From contig NZ_DS981507.1 in the NCBI RefSeq assembly GCF_000154845.1, forward strand, positions 45,183-109,182: a DNA stretch of 64,000 nt. Direction: 5' to 3'. Positions 53,245 through 60,736 of the stretch are shown in pieces. The notes below the pieces were generated by a model that saw nothing but the letters and a program-made list of their open reading frames with translations, had not been told where the DNA came from and did no database searches. This stretch comes from Phocaeicola coprocola DSM 17136. Its GTDB lineage: Bacteria > Bacteroidota > Bacteroidia > Bacteroidales > Bacteroidaceae. Within the stretch, counting starts at the first letter, position 1. The number at the start of each line of letters is the position of its first letter. A program made the translations under genes and the position numbers.

Positions 53245-53625
53245 TTATAAGGCGGCTGCCATCTGTTGGGTCTCGTGCTGCAGCTGCATGAAGTCTGATA
53301 CAAACTCACATTGGTAGGTTTCGGTCCGTTTTCCGTCCACGTACACGGCCACATCGTTGGTCTTCCGGTGGACTACCAGTTTTACACGGGGACCGAAGGT
53401 GCAGGTCATGGTTTTCTCGCACTCTTCAAAGGTGGTTTCGCAGTTCGGGATGAAGTTCCCGTCGGTCAGTTTACCGCCTCGCTTCAGGGCAAGGGTACGG
53501 ATCCGGCGGGCCTGGTCGCTGTCACGGACAAAATTCAGTGCCTGCCACACAGCCTGACGGCTGCACTTAAAGGTCTTCATCAGGAAGGTCTTTGTCTCGT
53601 TATCTGTCAAAATCTGCTTTCTCAT
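53245..53625 (-). CDS. Early phage protein with HTH-like N-terminus
   Basis: 126 residues. The N-terminal part NETKTFLMKTFKCSRQAVWQALNFVRDSDQARRIRTLALKRGGKL looks like a DNA-binding helix-turn-helix; the C-terminal half is beta-like (KLVVHRKTNDVAVYVDGKRTETYQCEF). It is just upstream of the transposase gene (11 bp) in the early operon. It may be a Ner-like regulator, but I cannot show homology. Confidence 0.65.
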   Translation of the reverse strand: MRKQILTDNETKTFLMKTFKCSRQAVWQALNFVRDSDQARRIRTLALKRGGKLTDGNFIPNCETTFEECEKTMTCTFGPRVKLVVHRKTNDVAVYVDGKRTETYQCEFVSDFMQLQHETQQMAAAL

Positions 53626-53686
53626 ACATCAATTCCTTTAATTATTATTATCTTTACCGCTGTTTATTAACGGTAACACCATGTTC

Positions 53687-53914
53687 TTACTTGAAATTTC
53701 CATTATAATAGACCCTCATCGCACAGAGGGCAAGATAACCGACAGCATTTGCAATGACATTGCGCAGAAAATAATCGATGTCCTGCTTCCGCTCGGCTTC
53801 GAGTGCAAGCGGAATACTCACTGGTATCACCCTGATGAGGAATGTGAGATGCGGGGAATCTATTTTCAGGCACTTGGCATTCAAGCTGGTATAGTAGTTG
53901 ACGAATTTCGGCAA
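53687..53914 (-). CDS. Small ORF overlapping the next early gene, unknown
   Basis: 75 residues (MPKFVNYYTSLNAKCLKIDSPHLTF...) whose second half, LALEAERKQDIDYFLRNVIANAVGYLALCAMRVYY, is more protein-like than the competing frame. It is in the +1 frame relative to the 54230-53703 ORF. Either the two genes overlap by 212 bp, or they are parts of one gene split by a frameshift. No function. Confidence 0.4.
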   Translation of the reverse strand: MPKFVNYYTSLNAKCLKIDSPHLTFLIRVIPVSIPLALEAERKQDIDYFLRNVIANAVGYLALCAMRVYYNGNFK

Positions 53915-54230
53915 TTACCTCCGCTGGTTCAGATAGCACAGTCACTGTCCTCTCTTTACGATAAGCCCGGGGACCTTTCTTGTTCTTCGCGCATATTACG
54001 GGCTGAACCATTCTCTCCGAACAGAAGAGGATAGCCGCTCTCGCTTCTTGGCTCATATATTTCAAAGGAATGCTATCCACTAAGACAAGACGTTCGCCTT
54101 TCCCATTGTTTGAAGCCCCAAATCTAAGAGTCCCTGCTGCAAGTTTCTTGTACATAGGAGTACCTATGATACTTTTCAGATTCTTTATACTGATAGACCG
54201 TTCGTAATCGTTTAAAATATATCCTTTCAT
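53703..54230 (-). CDS. Early phage protein, C-terminal third doubtful
   Basis: 175 residues (MKGYILNDYERSISIKNLKSIIGTPMYKKL...). The first ~115 residues look natural, with VLVDSIPLKYMSQEARAAILFCSE and an RKERTVTVLSEPAEVIAEIRQLLYQLE helix. The rest (HQGDTSEYSACTRSRAEAGHRLF and a Cys-rich end) looks like out-of-frame reading over the ORF at 53687-53914. The protein may therefore be shorter in other phages or continue into that frame. Function unknown. Confidence 0.55.
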   Translation of the reverse strand: MKGYILNDYERSISIKNLKSIIGTPMYKKLAAGTLRFGASNNGKGERLVLVDSIPLKYMSQEARAAILFCSERMVQPVICAKNKKGPRAYRKERTVTVLSEPAEVIAEIRQLLYQLECQVPENRFPASHIPHQGDTSEYSACTRSRAEAGHRLFSAQCHCKCCRLSCPLCDEGLL

Positions 54231-54253
54231 ATCGCTTGCTTTTTAGTCGTTAT

Positions 54254-54556
54254 TTATAATTCCTCAATAGCTTTCCGCTTGATGTCATCCGAATCATCCG
54301 GAAGTATCTCGTAAAGGCGTGTTCCCTTTTTCAGTTCCTCAATCAGCACCTGCATGGCTTCTTCGCACGCACAGCTCACATTCTCTATCACCCGGTAGGC
54401 ATTCGAGTTGCTGATCGCATCCTCTGTCATGAACTGTCCGGCCAAATCCATAGTCTGGTCGGCAATGTTCTGTGTATGGGCCGCACTGCTTATCATCGTG
54501 CGAAGCTTCTGCTTGAACTGGCGTTCAGCTCTCCCTTGATTGAAATTCTTTGCCAT
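54254..54556 (-). CDS. Small helical early phage protein, unknown
   Basis: 100 residues. Basic N-terminus (MAKNFNQGRAERQFKQKLRT), then a helical body with SNAYRVIENVSCACEEAMQVLIEELKKGTRLYEILPDDSDD. It is among the first genes of the early operon, 23 bp upstream of the next one. No family recognised. Confidence 0.6.
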   Translation of the reverse strand: MAKNFNQGRAERQFKQKLRTMISSAAHTQNIADQTMDLAGQFMTEDAISNSNAYRVIENVSCACEEAMQVLIEELKKGTRLYEILPDDSDDIKRKAIEEL

Positions 54557-54582
54557 AAATCTAATTTTTAGAGGTTAATATC

Positions 54583-54667
54583 GTGGGGCGAGGGGAATCG
54601 AACCCCTGCGGCTTTCTACGCTTTCTCATTTCGGTTTACCAACTTTCCGTCCGTGCCTGCCGCCCCT
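54583..54667 (-). other. tRNA-like sequence (T-arm and acceptor), probably non-functional
   Basis: On the minus strand the segment ends with a perfect T-arm, AGGGGTTCGATTCCCCT, and CGCCCC that can pair with GGGGCG about 75 nt earlier; AGTTGGTAAA resembles a D-loop. The inner part is about 12 nt too long and I cannot draw a proper anticodon arm. It lies in a 130-bp gap between early genes. It may be a degenerate tRNA or a tRNA mimic. Confidence 0.4.
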
Positions 54668-54689
54668 GCCCGTCTTTCCGGGCTGCCAG

Positions 54690-54911
54690 TTATCCGGCAA
54701 TCTCTTTGCCCTCTTTTTTCTTCAGCTCTACCTGTCGAATAGCGCCCAATACCGTATTCTCCAGACACAGACAAGTCATATAAACTTCATCCCCGAATCG
54801 CACCTGCGGGTCGGGTGCAGCTGCTTTCATTTCACTGGTTATATCAACCAAAGCATTTATAAGGCTATCCAGCGTTTCCGGCTTCACCTTCAAAATCAAT
54901 TCTTCTTTCAT
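54690..54911 (-). CDS. First early-operon protein, unknown
   Basis: 73 residues (MKEELILKVKPETLDSLINALVDITSEMKAAAPDPQV...), helical with a Lys/Glu-rich end (VELKKKEGKEIAG). It is the first gene after the lytic promoter region and would be expressed as soon as repression is lifted. No homology recognised; a Ner- or Kil-like role is conceivable from position only. Confidence 0.6.
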   Translation of the reverse strand: MKEELILKVKPETLDSLINALVDITSEMKAAAPDPQVRFGDEVYMTCLCLENTVLGAIRQVELKKKEGKEIAG

Positions 54912-54954
54912 TAACTTTAATCCTTAAAATTCGCTAATCACACGCCTTTTTTGT

Positions 54955-54962
54955 ATATTTGG
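54955..54962 (+). promoter_or_regulatory. -7 box for the repressor gene
   Basis: TATATTTG on the plus strand matches TAnnTTTG and lies about 83 bp before the repressor ATG at 55045. The two operator-like sites at 55000-55011 and 55031-55042 are downstream of it, so the repressor could limit its own synthesis. Confidence 0.45.
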
Positions 54963-54988
54963 CGCGCTGTTTACATCTTAAACACGCT

Positions 54989-54997
54989 GCAAATATA
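54989..54997 (-). promoter_or_regulatory. -7 box of the lytic (early) promoter
   Basis: Minus-strand TATATTTGC matches the consensus and directs transcription into the transposase operon starting with the gene at 54911. Operator-like site 1 (55000-55011) lies right upstream of it, between the -7 and the -33 positions, so a bound repressor would block the promoter. Confidence 0.6.
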
Positions 54998-54999
54998 GT

Positions 55000-55214
55000 G
55001 ATAATTTTCAACCCTAGAAATAAAAACGGGGATAATTTTCAATTATGGGCAATATTTTATCAAGAATACAAGAAATAGCCTCCAATGAGGGGATAACTAT
55101 TGGCGCCATGGAAAGAACTATTGGCGCAAGTAAAGGCGTGCTTTCAAGAGCAATCAATAACGGGACCGACATTCAAGCCAAATGGCTTAGTATAATAGTT
55201 GAAAATTATCCCCG
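55000..55214. promoter_or_regulatory. Three operator-like sites for the phage repressor
   Basis: GATAATTTTCAA occurs at 55000-55011 and 55031-55042 and, inverted, at 55199-55210 inside the repressor gene. The second and third share 16 bases (CGGGGATAATTTTCAA; 55027-55042 and 55199-55214). Site 1 overlaps the lytic promoter, site 2 abuts the repressor start codon and site 3 lies in the coding sequence, an arrangement like phage immunity operators that loop DNA. Confidence 0.65.
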
Positions 55215-55728
55215 ATATTCAACAGGATGGTTGCTTACTGGTGCAGGAAGCATGTTGAAAGATGATTTGAACGGCATTAAAACAATAGACGAAGCCAATC
55301 CTTCGTTCATGCCTACCACATCCATGAACCCATCTGTCGGCACACCATACTACGATGTGGACTTTATTGGGGGATTCGATGAGGTGTTCAACTCTCAGGT
55401 AAACATACCCGCCACCAACATCGTAATAAGGGGATTCGAAAAAGCCAGCCTCTGGTGCAATGTCACCGGCCACTCCATGGAGCCCAAAATAAACCATGGC
55501 GACATCATCGCCCTGCGACAGTGCACACTCAACGACATCCAGTATGGAGAAATCTATGCAGTGGTACTGGACACTATCCGTACCATTAAAATCCTGCGCA
55601 GGTCGCCGGATCCAAGCAAGTTGCGCTTCATTCCCATTAATACAGAGGACTACGATGAGCAGGAATTCGACAAATCACGCATCATGAATGTCTTTGAAGT
55701 CATTGGAAGCATCAGCAAGTTCTTCTAA
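55045..55728 (+). CDS. Phage repressor, HTH plus S24 peptidase-like domain
   Basis: 227 residues. An N-terminal helix-turn-helix (about 15-50, ITIGAMERTIGASKGVLSRAIN) and a C-terminal LexA/CI-type domain with Ser144 (GHSMEPKINHGD) and Lys182 (IRTIKILRR). It is the only plus-strand gene in the early region and faces away from it, as expected for a lysogeny repressor. Mu's own repressor lacks an S24 domain, so this phage has a lambda-type switch joined to transposition genes and may be sensitive to SOS signals. No clear Ala-Gly cleavage site is visible between the domains. Confidence 0.9.
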   Translation: MGNILSRIQEIASNEGITIGAMERTIGASKGVLSRAINNGTDIQAKWLSIIVENYPRYSTGWLLTGAGSMLKDDLNGIKTIDEANPSFMPTTSMNPSVGTPYYDVDFIGGFDEVFNSQVNIPATNIVIRGFEKASLWCNVTGHSMEPKINHGDIIALRQCTLNDIQYGEIYAVVLDTIRTIKILRRSPDPSKLRFIPINTEDYDEQEFDKSRIMNVFEVIGSISKFF

Positions 55729-56073
55729 TGAGGAAGCACATGCGTCATATCACCCAACAGGCACAATAAGACGCACGCACACACTTTTAGAGGCATTTAC
55801 AGAGTATCAGGACGCAAAACAACTGTAAATCAAAGGCTTCGCGCTATATATATAATGTGTATCGATAAAATAAGTGTCGTTTTTCCTATCTGAAAACAGC
55901 GAAAAACGGCACTTATTTACTTTTGCTACATTCTTTCCTATTTCGGGCTAACCCTACAAAATCCGAAAAAGTAACCCTAAAAGTAACCCTAAACTCATTA
56001 AAGTAGTAACCCTAAACAGTAACCGTAATAGTAACCCTAAACTCTAAATTACCACCCGTAAGGGCATAAAAAA
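55729..56073. other. Non-coding region right of the repressor with AACCCTAA-type repeats
   Basis: The 345 bp between the repressor gene and a terminator hold no convincing gene. The decamer GTAACCCTAA is at 55971-55980, 55983-55992, 56006-56015 and 56031-56040, with a one-base variant (GTAACCGTAA) at 56019-56028; intervals are 12, 23, 13 and 12 bp. This could be a binding array for a transposition enhancer or regulator. Confidence 0.6.
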
Positions 56074-56092
56074 GGGGAGCCATAAGCTCCCC
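56069..56092 (-). terminator. Terminator of the 77-residue gene
   Basis: GGGGAGC (56074-56080) and GCTCCCC (56086-56092) form a 7-bp stem with a 5-nt loop; on the minus strand it is followed by a run of T (complement of 56068-56073) and lies about 60 bp after the stop codon at 56151. Confidence 0.8.
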
Positions 56093-56150
56093 AATCAGCA
56101 TTCAAAGAAATAACGCCTACAAGCCTTTCTAACGGCGTTATTATGTCGTT

Positions 56151-56384
56151 CTAACCATTGCCCTTACTACCGCCCGAAATGAGCGTAGATTGCTTAATTA
56201 TAGCCTTTTTCGTGCATATTGTGCCGTTACCAGACAGCCCGGCATGAAGCAGGTAGTTCTTGGTTGCTCCCACCTGATCTGCCGTCAGAACCGTATAAAC
56301 AGCCGATATACTGCTGAAATACCAGTCTTTCTGCTTCGTCCCGTCTATTTTATGCAGCAAATGCACATGAATCACTTTTGCCAT
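56151..56384 (-). CDS. Small conserved-type phage protein, unknown
   Basis: 77 residues from ATG 56384 (MAKVIHVHLLHKIDGTKQKDWYFSS). The frame extends to 56465 but a -7 box at 56403-56411 makes the shorter form likely. It has its own promoter and terminator at the right phage end, outside the early operon, as lysogenic cargo genes often do. Segments IDGTKQKDWYFSSISAVYTVLTADQVGATKNYLLHAGL suggest a small alpha/beta domain. Function unknown. Confidence 0.65.
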   Translation of the reverse strand: MAKVIHVHLLHKIDGTKQKDWYFSSISAVYTVLTADQVGATKNYLLHAGLSGNGTICTKKAIIKQSTLISGGSKGNG

Positions 56385-56402
56385 ATTCGTTTCTATTATG
56401 CT

Positions 56403-56411
56403 GCAAATATA
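56403..56411 (-). promoter_or_regulatory. -7 box for the 77-residue gene
   Basis: Minus-strand TATATTTGC, a perfect TAnnTTTG match, 19-27 bp upstream of ATG 56384. Confidence 0.6.
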
Positions 56412-56487
56412 CCAAATAATGCTTATTTGGAAGAATTTTAAGGCATTACATTTTAAAATATGCACAAAAAAACGGCCACACAGCCGT

Positions 56488-56703
56488 TCACATCATCATA
56501 TAACAAAATCCATCAACCCAGCCATAAAACAGCCACACAGCCGAAAACAAAGCCTTTCCAGGCCGTTTTAGCCCCATCTGCAAGCCCAATGTAAAGCAAT
56601 CGCCCGGAGATCCGAAGAAAAGCTCCTCAAACGTAAAGCAGATGTAAGCCCATGTAAAGGAAAAAACCGCTTCGAAATATTCAGCCCATTTTCCAGACCA
56701 CAC
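56488..56703 (-). CDS. Short Trp/Phe-rich ORF at the right phage end, doubtful
   Basis: 71 residues, strongly aromatic: VFSFTWAYICFTFEELFFG and ALFSAVWLFYGWVDGFCYMMM look like membrane segments. It overlaps another frame (60 codons, 56568-56750) and lies among transposase-binding-like repeats, so it may not be translated. No promoter box is apparent. Listed because the membrane-like pattern is unusual for a chance frame. Confidence 0.3.
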   Translation of the reverse strand: MWSGKWAEYFEAVFSFTWAYICFTFEELFFGSPGDCFTLGLQMGLKRPGKALFSAVWLFYGWVDGFCYMMM

Positions 56704-56766
56704 CTAAACCCTTTGGTTCTCAAAGCCTTTCGCCCATTTTCCCCGATCATTGAAAAAACCGCTTCG
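56661..56766. repeat. Right-end transposase-binding-like repeats
   Basis: AAAAAACCGCTTCG occurs at 56661-56674 and 56753-56766, 92 bp apart; the outer copy ends 13 bp inside the phage right end. The CGCTTCG core is the complement of the CGAAGCG in the left-end repeats, giving the inverted arrangement expected of Mu-like ends. The outer copy now also encodes part of the GH51 tail. Confidence 0.65.
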
Positions 56767-58302
56767 TTCTATGCCCCATACTACAATTGATTTAGCCGGA
56801 AGTTTGACTTGTAATCCATTTTTCTGGATTTTGGCTCCCTTGAAATCTCTAGGAACAACCACATCCGAATGTTCAAATGAATTATAGTCGTCAATACTTT
56901 CCGAAGTCAGAATACGTCCTGTAACCGATTTAATCGACATATCTCCCAAAGATAAAGTAATATCCTGAGATTCGGTCAAATCAACATTCGACAACGAGAT
57001 ATGAACAACGCCTTCCTTATTACGTGAAGCTGTCGCACTGACCATCGGGACAATCCGGTCGCCACGCACTATCTTACGCTCACACTGCAAATCGAGAGGT
57101 AAAAAAGTAGCATCCTGATGTACATTATACATTTCGAACACATGATAAGTAGGAGTCAGTACCATTTTATCTTTCTTTGTCAGAATCATAGACTGGAGCA
57201 CATTGGCAATCTGAGCTATATTGGTCATCTTGATCCGGTCTGTATATTTATGGAAAATATCCAATGTCAGCGAAGCAACAAAAGCATCGCGCAATGTATT
57301 TTGCTGAAACAGATGTCCGGATATAGTACCTGGCTCCTCATCCCACCAGGTTCCCCATTCATCGACAATCAATCCTACACGTTTCTGCGGATCATATTTA
57401 TCCATAATAGCAATATGACGTTTTATCACATCCTCAATCTCACGACATTTTCCCAATGTCCAGTAATAATCATCTGTTGAAAAATCTGTTGCAGATCCCT
57501 TACTGCCCGACCATCCTGTTACAGTATAATAATGCAAAGAAAGTCCATCCATTTGTTGTGCAGCCCTCTGCATCAGTACCTCTGTCCAGCGATAATCGTA
57601 ATCACTTGCTCCACTAGCGATTTTATATAAACGGTTGCCTCCGTAGTTACGGCAATAAGTCTGATAACGGCGATAGAGGTCGGAATAATATTCCGGATAC
57701 ATATTACCTCCACATCCCCAACTTTCATTTCCTACTCCGATATATTTTACTTTCCAAGGCCTCTCCCTACCGTTTTCTTTGCGCAACTTCGCCATCGGGC
57801 TACCTTGTTCAGCAGTCATATATTCTACCCATTTAGCCAGTTCTTCTACAGTGCCACTACCTACATTGCCACTTATATAAGGTTCACAGCCCAATATCTC
57901 ACAAAGATTCAAAAACTCGTGCGTACCGAAACTATTATCCTCTACCGTTCCACCCCAATTGTTATTCACCATCTTCGGTCTATTCTCACGCGGTCCGATA
58001 CCGTCCATCCAATGATATTCGTCGGCAAAGCAACCACCCGGCCAGCGCAACACGGGGACCTTCAACTTTTTCAAGGCTTCAAGTACATCTGTGCGATATC
58101 CTTTCACGTTGGGAATGGAAGAATTTTCTCCTACCCATAAGCCACCATAGATACAAGTTCCCAAATGTTCGGCAAACTGTCCGTAAATTTCTTTGTTGAT
58201 AACCTGTTTTCCCTGATCCGGATGAACAGTAACTGTCGCTTTCTGTTGTGCAAAAACTGGTAATGCTGCACAAAATGCCAACCCTAAAATAGTGTTTTTC
58301 AT
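56704..58302 (-). CDS. GH51 alpha-L-arabinofuranosidase with phage-derived C-terminal tail
   Basis: 532 residues. Signal peptide (to about residue 18, PVFAQ), then a GH51 (beta/alpha)8 domain: acid/base Glu193 in [12 protein letters not shown] and nucleophile Glu315 in [15 protein letters not shown], and a C-terminal beta domain. It releases arabinose from arabinan or arabinoxylan, probably in the periplasm. Residues up to about 508 are host sequence; the last 24 (starting WGIERSGFF) come from the phage right end in place of the native LEVK. The core is intact, so activity may persist. It is downstream of susC/susD on the same strand but separated by a terminator. Confidence 0.93.
   Translation of the reverse strand: MKNTILGLAFCAALPVFAQQKATVTVHPDQGKQVINKEIYGQFAEHLGTCIYGGLWVGENSSIPNVKGYRTDVLEALKKLKVPVLRWPGGCFADEYHWMDGIGPRENRPKMVNNNWGGTVEDNSFGTHEFLNLCEILGCEPYISGNVGSGTVEELAKWVEYMTAEQGSPMAKLRKENGRERPWKVKYIGVGNESWGCGGNMYPEYYSDLYRRYQTYCRNYGGNRLYKIASGASDYDYRWTEVLMQRAAQQMDGLSLHYYTVTGWSGSKGSATDFSTDDYYWTLGKCREIEDVIKRHIAIMDKYDPQKRVGLIVDEWGTWWDEEPGTISGHLFQQNTLRDAFVASLTLDIFHKYTDRIKMTNIAQIANVLQSMILTKKDKMVLTPTYHVFEMYNVHQDATFLPLDLQCERKIVRGDRIVPMVSATASRNKEGVVHISLSNVDLTESQDITLSLGDMSIKSVTGRILTSESIDDYNSFEHSDVVVPRDFKGAKIQKNGLQVKLPAKSIVVWGIERSGFFNDRGKWAKGFENQRV
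56780..56784. repeat. Right copy of 5-bp target-site duplication
   Basis: ACTAC, matching 13984-13988. On the minus strand it is part of the Val-Val codons near the end of the GH51 gene. Confidence 0.85.
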
Positions 58303-58383
58303 ATGTCCTTAGTTTTTATTTTAATTGTTGAATCTGGCAGAAAAACATTCTTCCACAGTCTGCTTTTCAACCTTTACCCAACA

Positions 58384-58392
58384 GCAAAAATA
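58384..58392 (-). promoter_or_regulatory. Possible promoter of the GH51 gene
   Basis: Minus-strand TATTTTTGC fits TAnnTTTG, and TTTTG lies about 18 bp further upstream as a possible -33 element. It is about 82 bp before the GH51 start, downstream of the susCD terminator, so the gene could be transcribed separately from susCD. Confidence 0.45.
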
Positions 58393-58479
58393 AAAGAAAA
58401 CCTTCCATTACAAAAGACAGTATGTTACCATTTAGTAGTCCATTTGTTACATTCAACAGTTTTTGTGAGTGAAGGATAT

Positions 58480-58513
58480 AAAAAAGATGTGCCAGAACAA
58501 CTTCCGGCACATC
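58480..58513 (-). terminator. Terminator after the susD-like gene
   Basis: GATGTGCC (58486-58493) and GGCACATC (58506-58513) form an 8-bp stem; on the minus strand a T run (complement of 58480-58485) follows. It lies about 50 bp after the susD stop. Confidence 0.8.
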
Positions 58514-58564
58514 CTCTTCATGCGATTTAATTGTAAATCAAAAAATCATTCAATCAGTAACTGG

Positions 58565-60703
58565 TTAATTATTTTTGAATCCATAACCATTGGTAATCTT
58601 ACCTAATGAAGTTTCCAAGATAGAGCTATGGAACGGTACAAAGTAAATAGGAGCTTCACCGTCTACAAAGCCACGGAATACATAATCCGAGTAGTCTGAT
58701 TCATAATCAAGAATATCCTTACCCCAGTTAACCATTGTATAACCATCAGCTTCCAGTGCTTTAGCCTCAGCGCTACCCGGTTCAATATGCTTAAACAAAC
58801 CTTGAATAGCCAAGTTTGTACCAGGATTTGCTGAATAGATTGAATTGCCAGTATATCCTTCCCAGTCGTCAAATACACCACGCCATCCCGGATACATCAC
58901 TGGATCAGTTTCATCTGTGCACTGGGTAGTCAAACGGTAGCCATACTGAGCCTTTGCATCTACACTCTTAGTCCATACATATAATGAAATAGTATTTCCA
59001 TTTTCGAATGTATAATAACCTTTAGTTTTCAAACCATTCACCATAGCGGCTAAATCTGCTTTCAATTTCTTAATTGCTTCAGGAAGTTTTCCAGTACGAA
59101 TTAAGTCATAACGACGAAGACCTTCACCACCAAATTCAAGCTTACGTTCTTGCTGAATAGCTTCTTTAATACCTCCCCATTTAGATATAAATCCATCAAG
59201 GTTAGCAAGTTCCGGAGTTGCAAATGCACGATTATGAACCTCTGACAAATACTGTTTAGCAGTAACTTCATCACCCAGTTCAGCCTTTACTTCTGCTAAC
59301 ATCAGGATAACATCTGACATACGTACAAACGGATTATTGATACCAGACTGACGCTGTTTTTCCCAACGTGGTTCAGGCTGACGGTTTTCGTCCCATTTAT
59401 TATTAGCGATACCACCACCATTAGCTTGTGAACCTGGTACAAATGGCAACAGTTTTTCCACACCATTTTTTCCATCTGTACCGGTAACAGTACAAGTTAC
59501 ATCTCGACGCATATCATTCGGATCGAAATCTCCATAATAGTAAGTAGGATGGAAGCGGCTCTGACCATAGTTCTTACATGGATAGTTATTAGAACCACCA
59601 GCTGAGCTAGGACGTCCGAAAGCATATGGACGTTCAGTCTGTACACCTCTTGTTTCAGGTATTTCATAAATACTTTCAGATGAAAGAACCAGATTATCAT
59701 TCTGCTGGAATACATACTGATACGGATTTCCAAATGCTTGACCATTAGAACCTGCAGCACGAGGGTCTACAGTACATAATGCAGCTGTTCCTGGATTATC
59801 CACACAATTCTGCAAGTATCTTTCAGCTATTTCATAGAACTTTTCATAATCAGTACGGCGACCATAGAAAGCATTGTTAGCATCCACAGTATTTAACTTG
59901 TCGAAGCTCAAAACGTTTCCATCCAAATTCTTATAAAAATCAGCACCTAAATCAGTACGACGAGTTGAATAACCACCTGCATATAAACACATACGACCAA
60001 TCAATGCATCTACATAATTACGAGTCATCATACTTGCATCAGCACCGACATTTTCACCCAAATAATACATATAAGGTTCAACCTGCATCAGTTTATTGAT
60101 ATGATATTCATAAATCTGATCACGCGGAGTCAAGCCTTCAGCAGCTACACCTGGTTCCAAATTATGAGGCACATCTCCCCAAAAACGAAGCAACTCGTGA
60201 TAAGCTGTAGCACGCAAAGCAACAGCCTGTCCGTAAAGGTCAGTCATTTCAGTTACCGATCCTGTTCCTGCTTCTATATCCTTATAAGTATCTGTTCCTT
60301 CAATAGCATTACAAAGTGTATTACATGTAGCGATAATGCTATACAAAGCCGGCCACGCATTTACACCGTTATTTCCTCCCGAATTAATATCATAATTAGA
60401 AGTCCCGCCGTAATATAAGTTTTCAGGGATATGACGTGCTTGTGCATCATAACCTTCAGGATGGCGCTCTGAGTCAGAACCACAAACCACCAAGTCATAA
60501 AACAAGCCATTAGCATGCACATAAGCTTTTGCACGCCATTTTTCGTAAGCTTCCATCAAAGCACCTCGTGCAGTCGAAATATCTCCAAAAACAAAGTCTG
60601 GAGTTGCTTCAGATGGTGAAGATGAATCCAAGAAATCTTCACACGAAGTCATATTGAGCATTAATAGCCCAATACCAAGATATGTATATAACAATTTTTT
60701 CAT
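58565..60703 (-). CDS. SusD/RagB-family outer-membrane glycan-binding lipoprotein
   Basis: 712 residues. Lipoprotein signal ending in MLNMTSC (Cys21), then tetratricopeptide-like helices characteristic of the family (for example AYHELLRFWGDVPHN, VMLAEVKAELGDEVTAKQYLSEVHNRA and QERKLEFGGEGLRRYDLIRTGKL, the family's C-terminal signature). It forms the lid over the SusC-like transporter and helps bind oligosaccharide. Larger than many SusD proteins (about 500-600). It starts 33 bp downstream of the susC-like gene. Confidence 0.95.
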   Translation of the reverse strand: MKKLLYTYLGIGLLMLNMTSCEDFLDSSSPSEATPDFVFGDISTARGALMEAYEKWRAKAYVHANGLFYDLVVCGSDSERHPEGYDAQARHIPENLYYGGTSNYDINSGGNNGVNAWPALYSIIATCNTLCNAIEGTDTYKDIEAGTGSVTEMTDLYGQAVALRATAYHELLRFWGDVPHNLEPGVAAEGLTPRDQIYEYHINKLMQVEPYMYYLGENVGADASMMTRNYVDALIGRMCLYAGGYSTRRTDLGADFYKNLDGNVLSFDKLNTVDANNAFYGRRTDYEKFYEIAERYLQNCVDNPGTAALCTVDPRAAGSNGQAFGNPYQYVFQQNDNLVLSSESIYEIPETRGVQTERPYAFGRPSSAGGSNNYPCKNYGQSRFHPTYYYGDFDPNDMRRDVTCTVTGTDGKNGVEKLLPFVPGSQANGGGIANNKWDENRQPEPRWEKQRQSGINNPFVRMSDVILMLAEVKAELGDEVTAKQYLSEVHNRAFATPELANLDGFISKWGGIKEAIQQERKLEFGGEGLRRYDLIRTGKLPEAIKKLKADLAAMVNGLKTKGYYTFENGNTISLYVWTKSVDAKAQYGYRLTTQCTDETDPVMYPGWRGVFDDWEGYTGNSIYSANPGTNLAIQGLFKHIEPGSAEAKALEADGYTMVNWGKDILDYESDYSDYVFRGFVDGEAPIYFVPFHSSILETSLGKITNGYGFKNN

Positions 60704-60736
60704 TGCGTTTTATTGATTAGTTAACAGATTATTTAA

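Larger units (their letters stand above)
13989..56779. mobile_element. Mu-like transposable prophage, Hankyphage-type
   Basis: 42,791 bp bounded by a 5-bp target duplication inside a GH51 gene. It encodes a MuA-like DDE transposase, a MuB-like ATPase, GemA-like and DUF3164 proteins, DUF935 portal, MuF-like and gpG-like head proteins, a tape measure and siphovirus-type tail proteins, lysis genes and a DGR. No disrupted essential gene is evident, so it may be an inducible prophage. Size, content and host resemble the Bacteroides dorei Hankyphage as I remember it; that match needs an alignment. The orientation puts the transposase/repressor end at the right and the DGR end at the left. Confidence 0.92.

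Noticed and set aside
54583..54783. Plus-strand 66-residue frame over the tRNA-like element
   Set aside because: Overlaps antisense to an early gene and has no promoter or domain-like sequence.
55971..56040. CRISPR array or telomere-like repeat
   Set aside because: Repeats are only 10 bp with gaps of 2-13 bp and no spacer structure; no cas genes in the window.
56568..56750. 60-codon minus-strand frame at the right phage end
   Set aside because: Overlaps the GH51 tail and the end repeats; composition looks random.
13989..56779. Site-specific temperate phage with integrase (for example BV01-type)
   Set aside because: No tyrosine or serine integrase is present; MuA/MuB-like genes and a 5-bp duplication show transposition.
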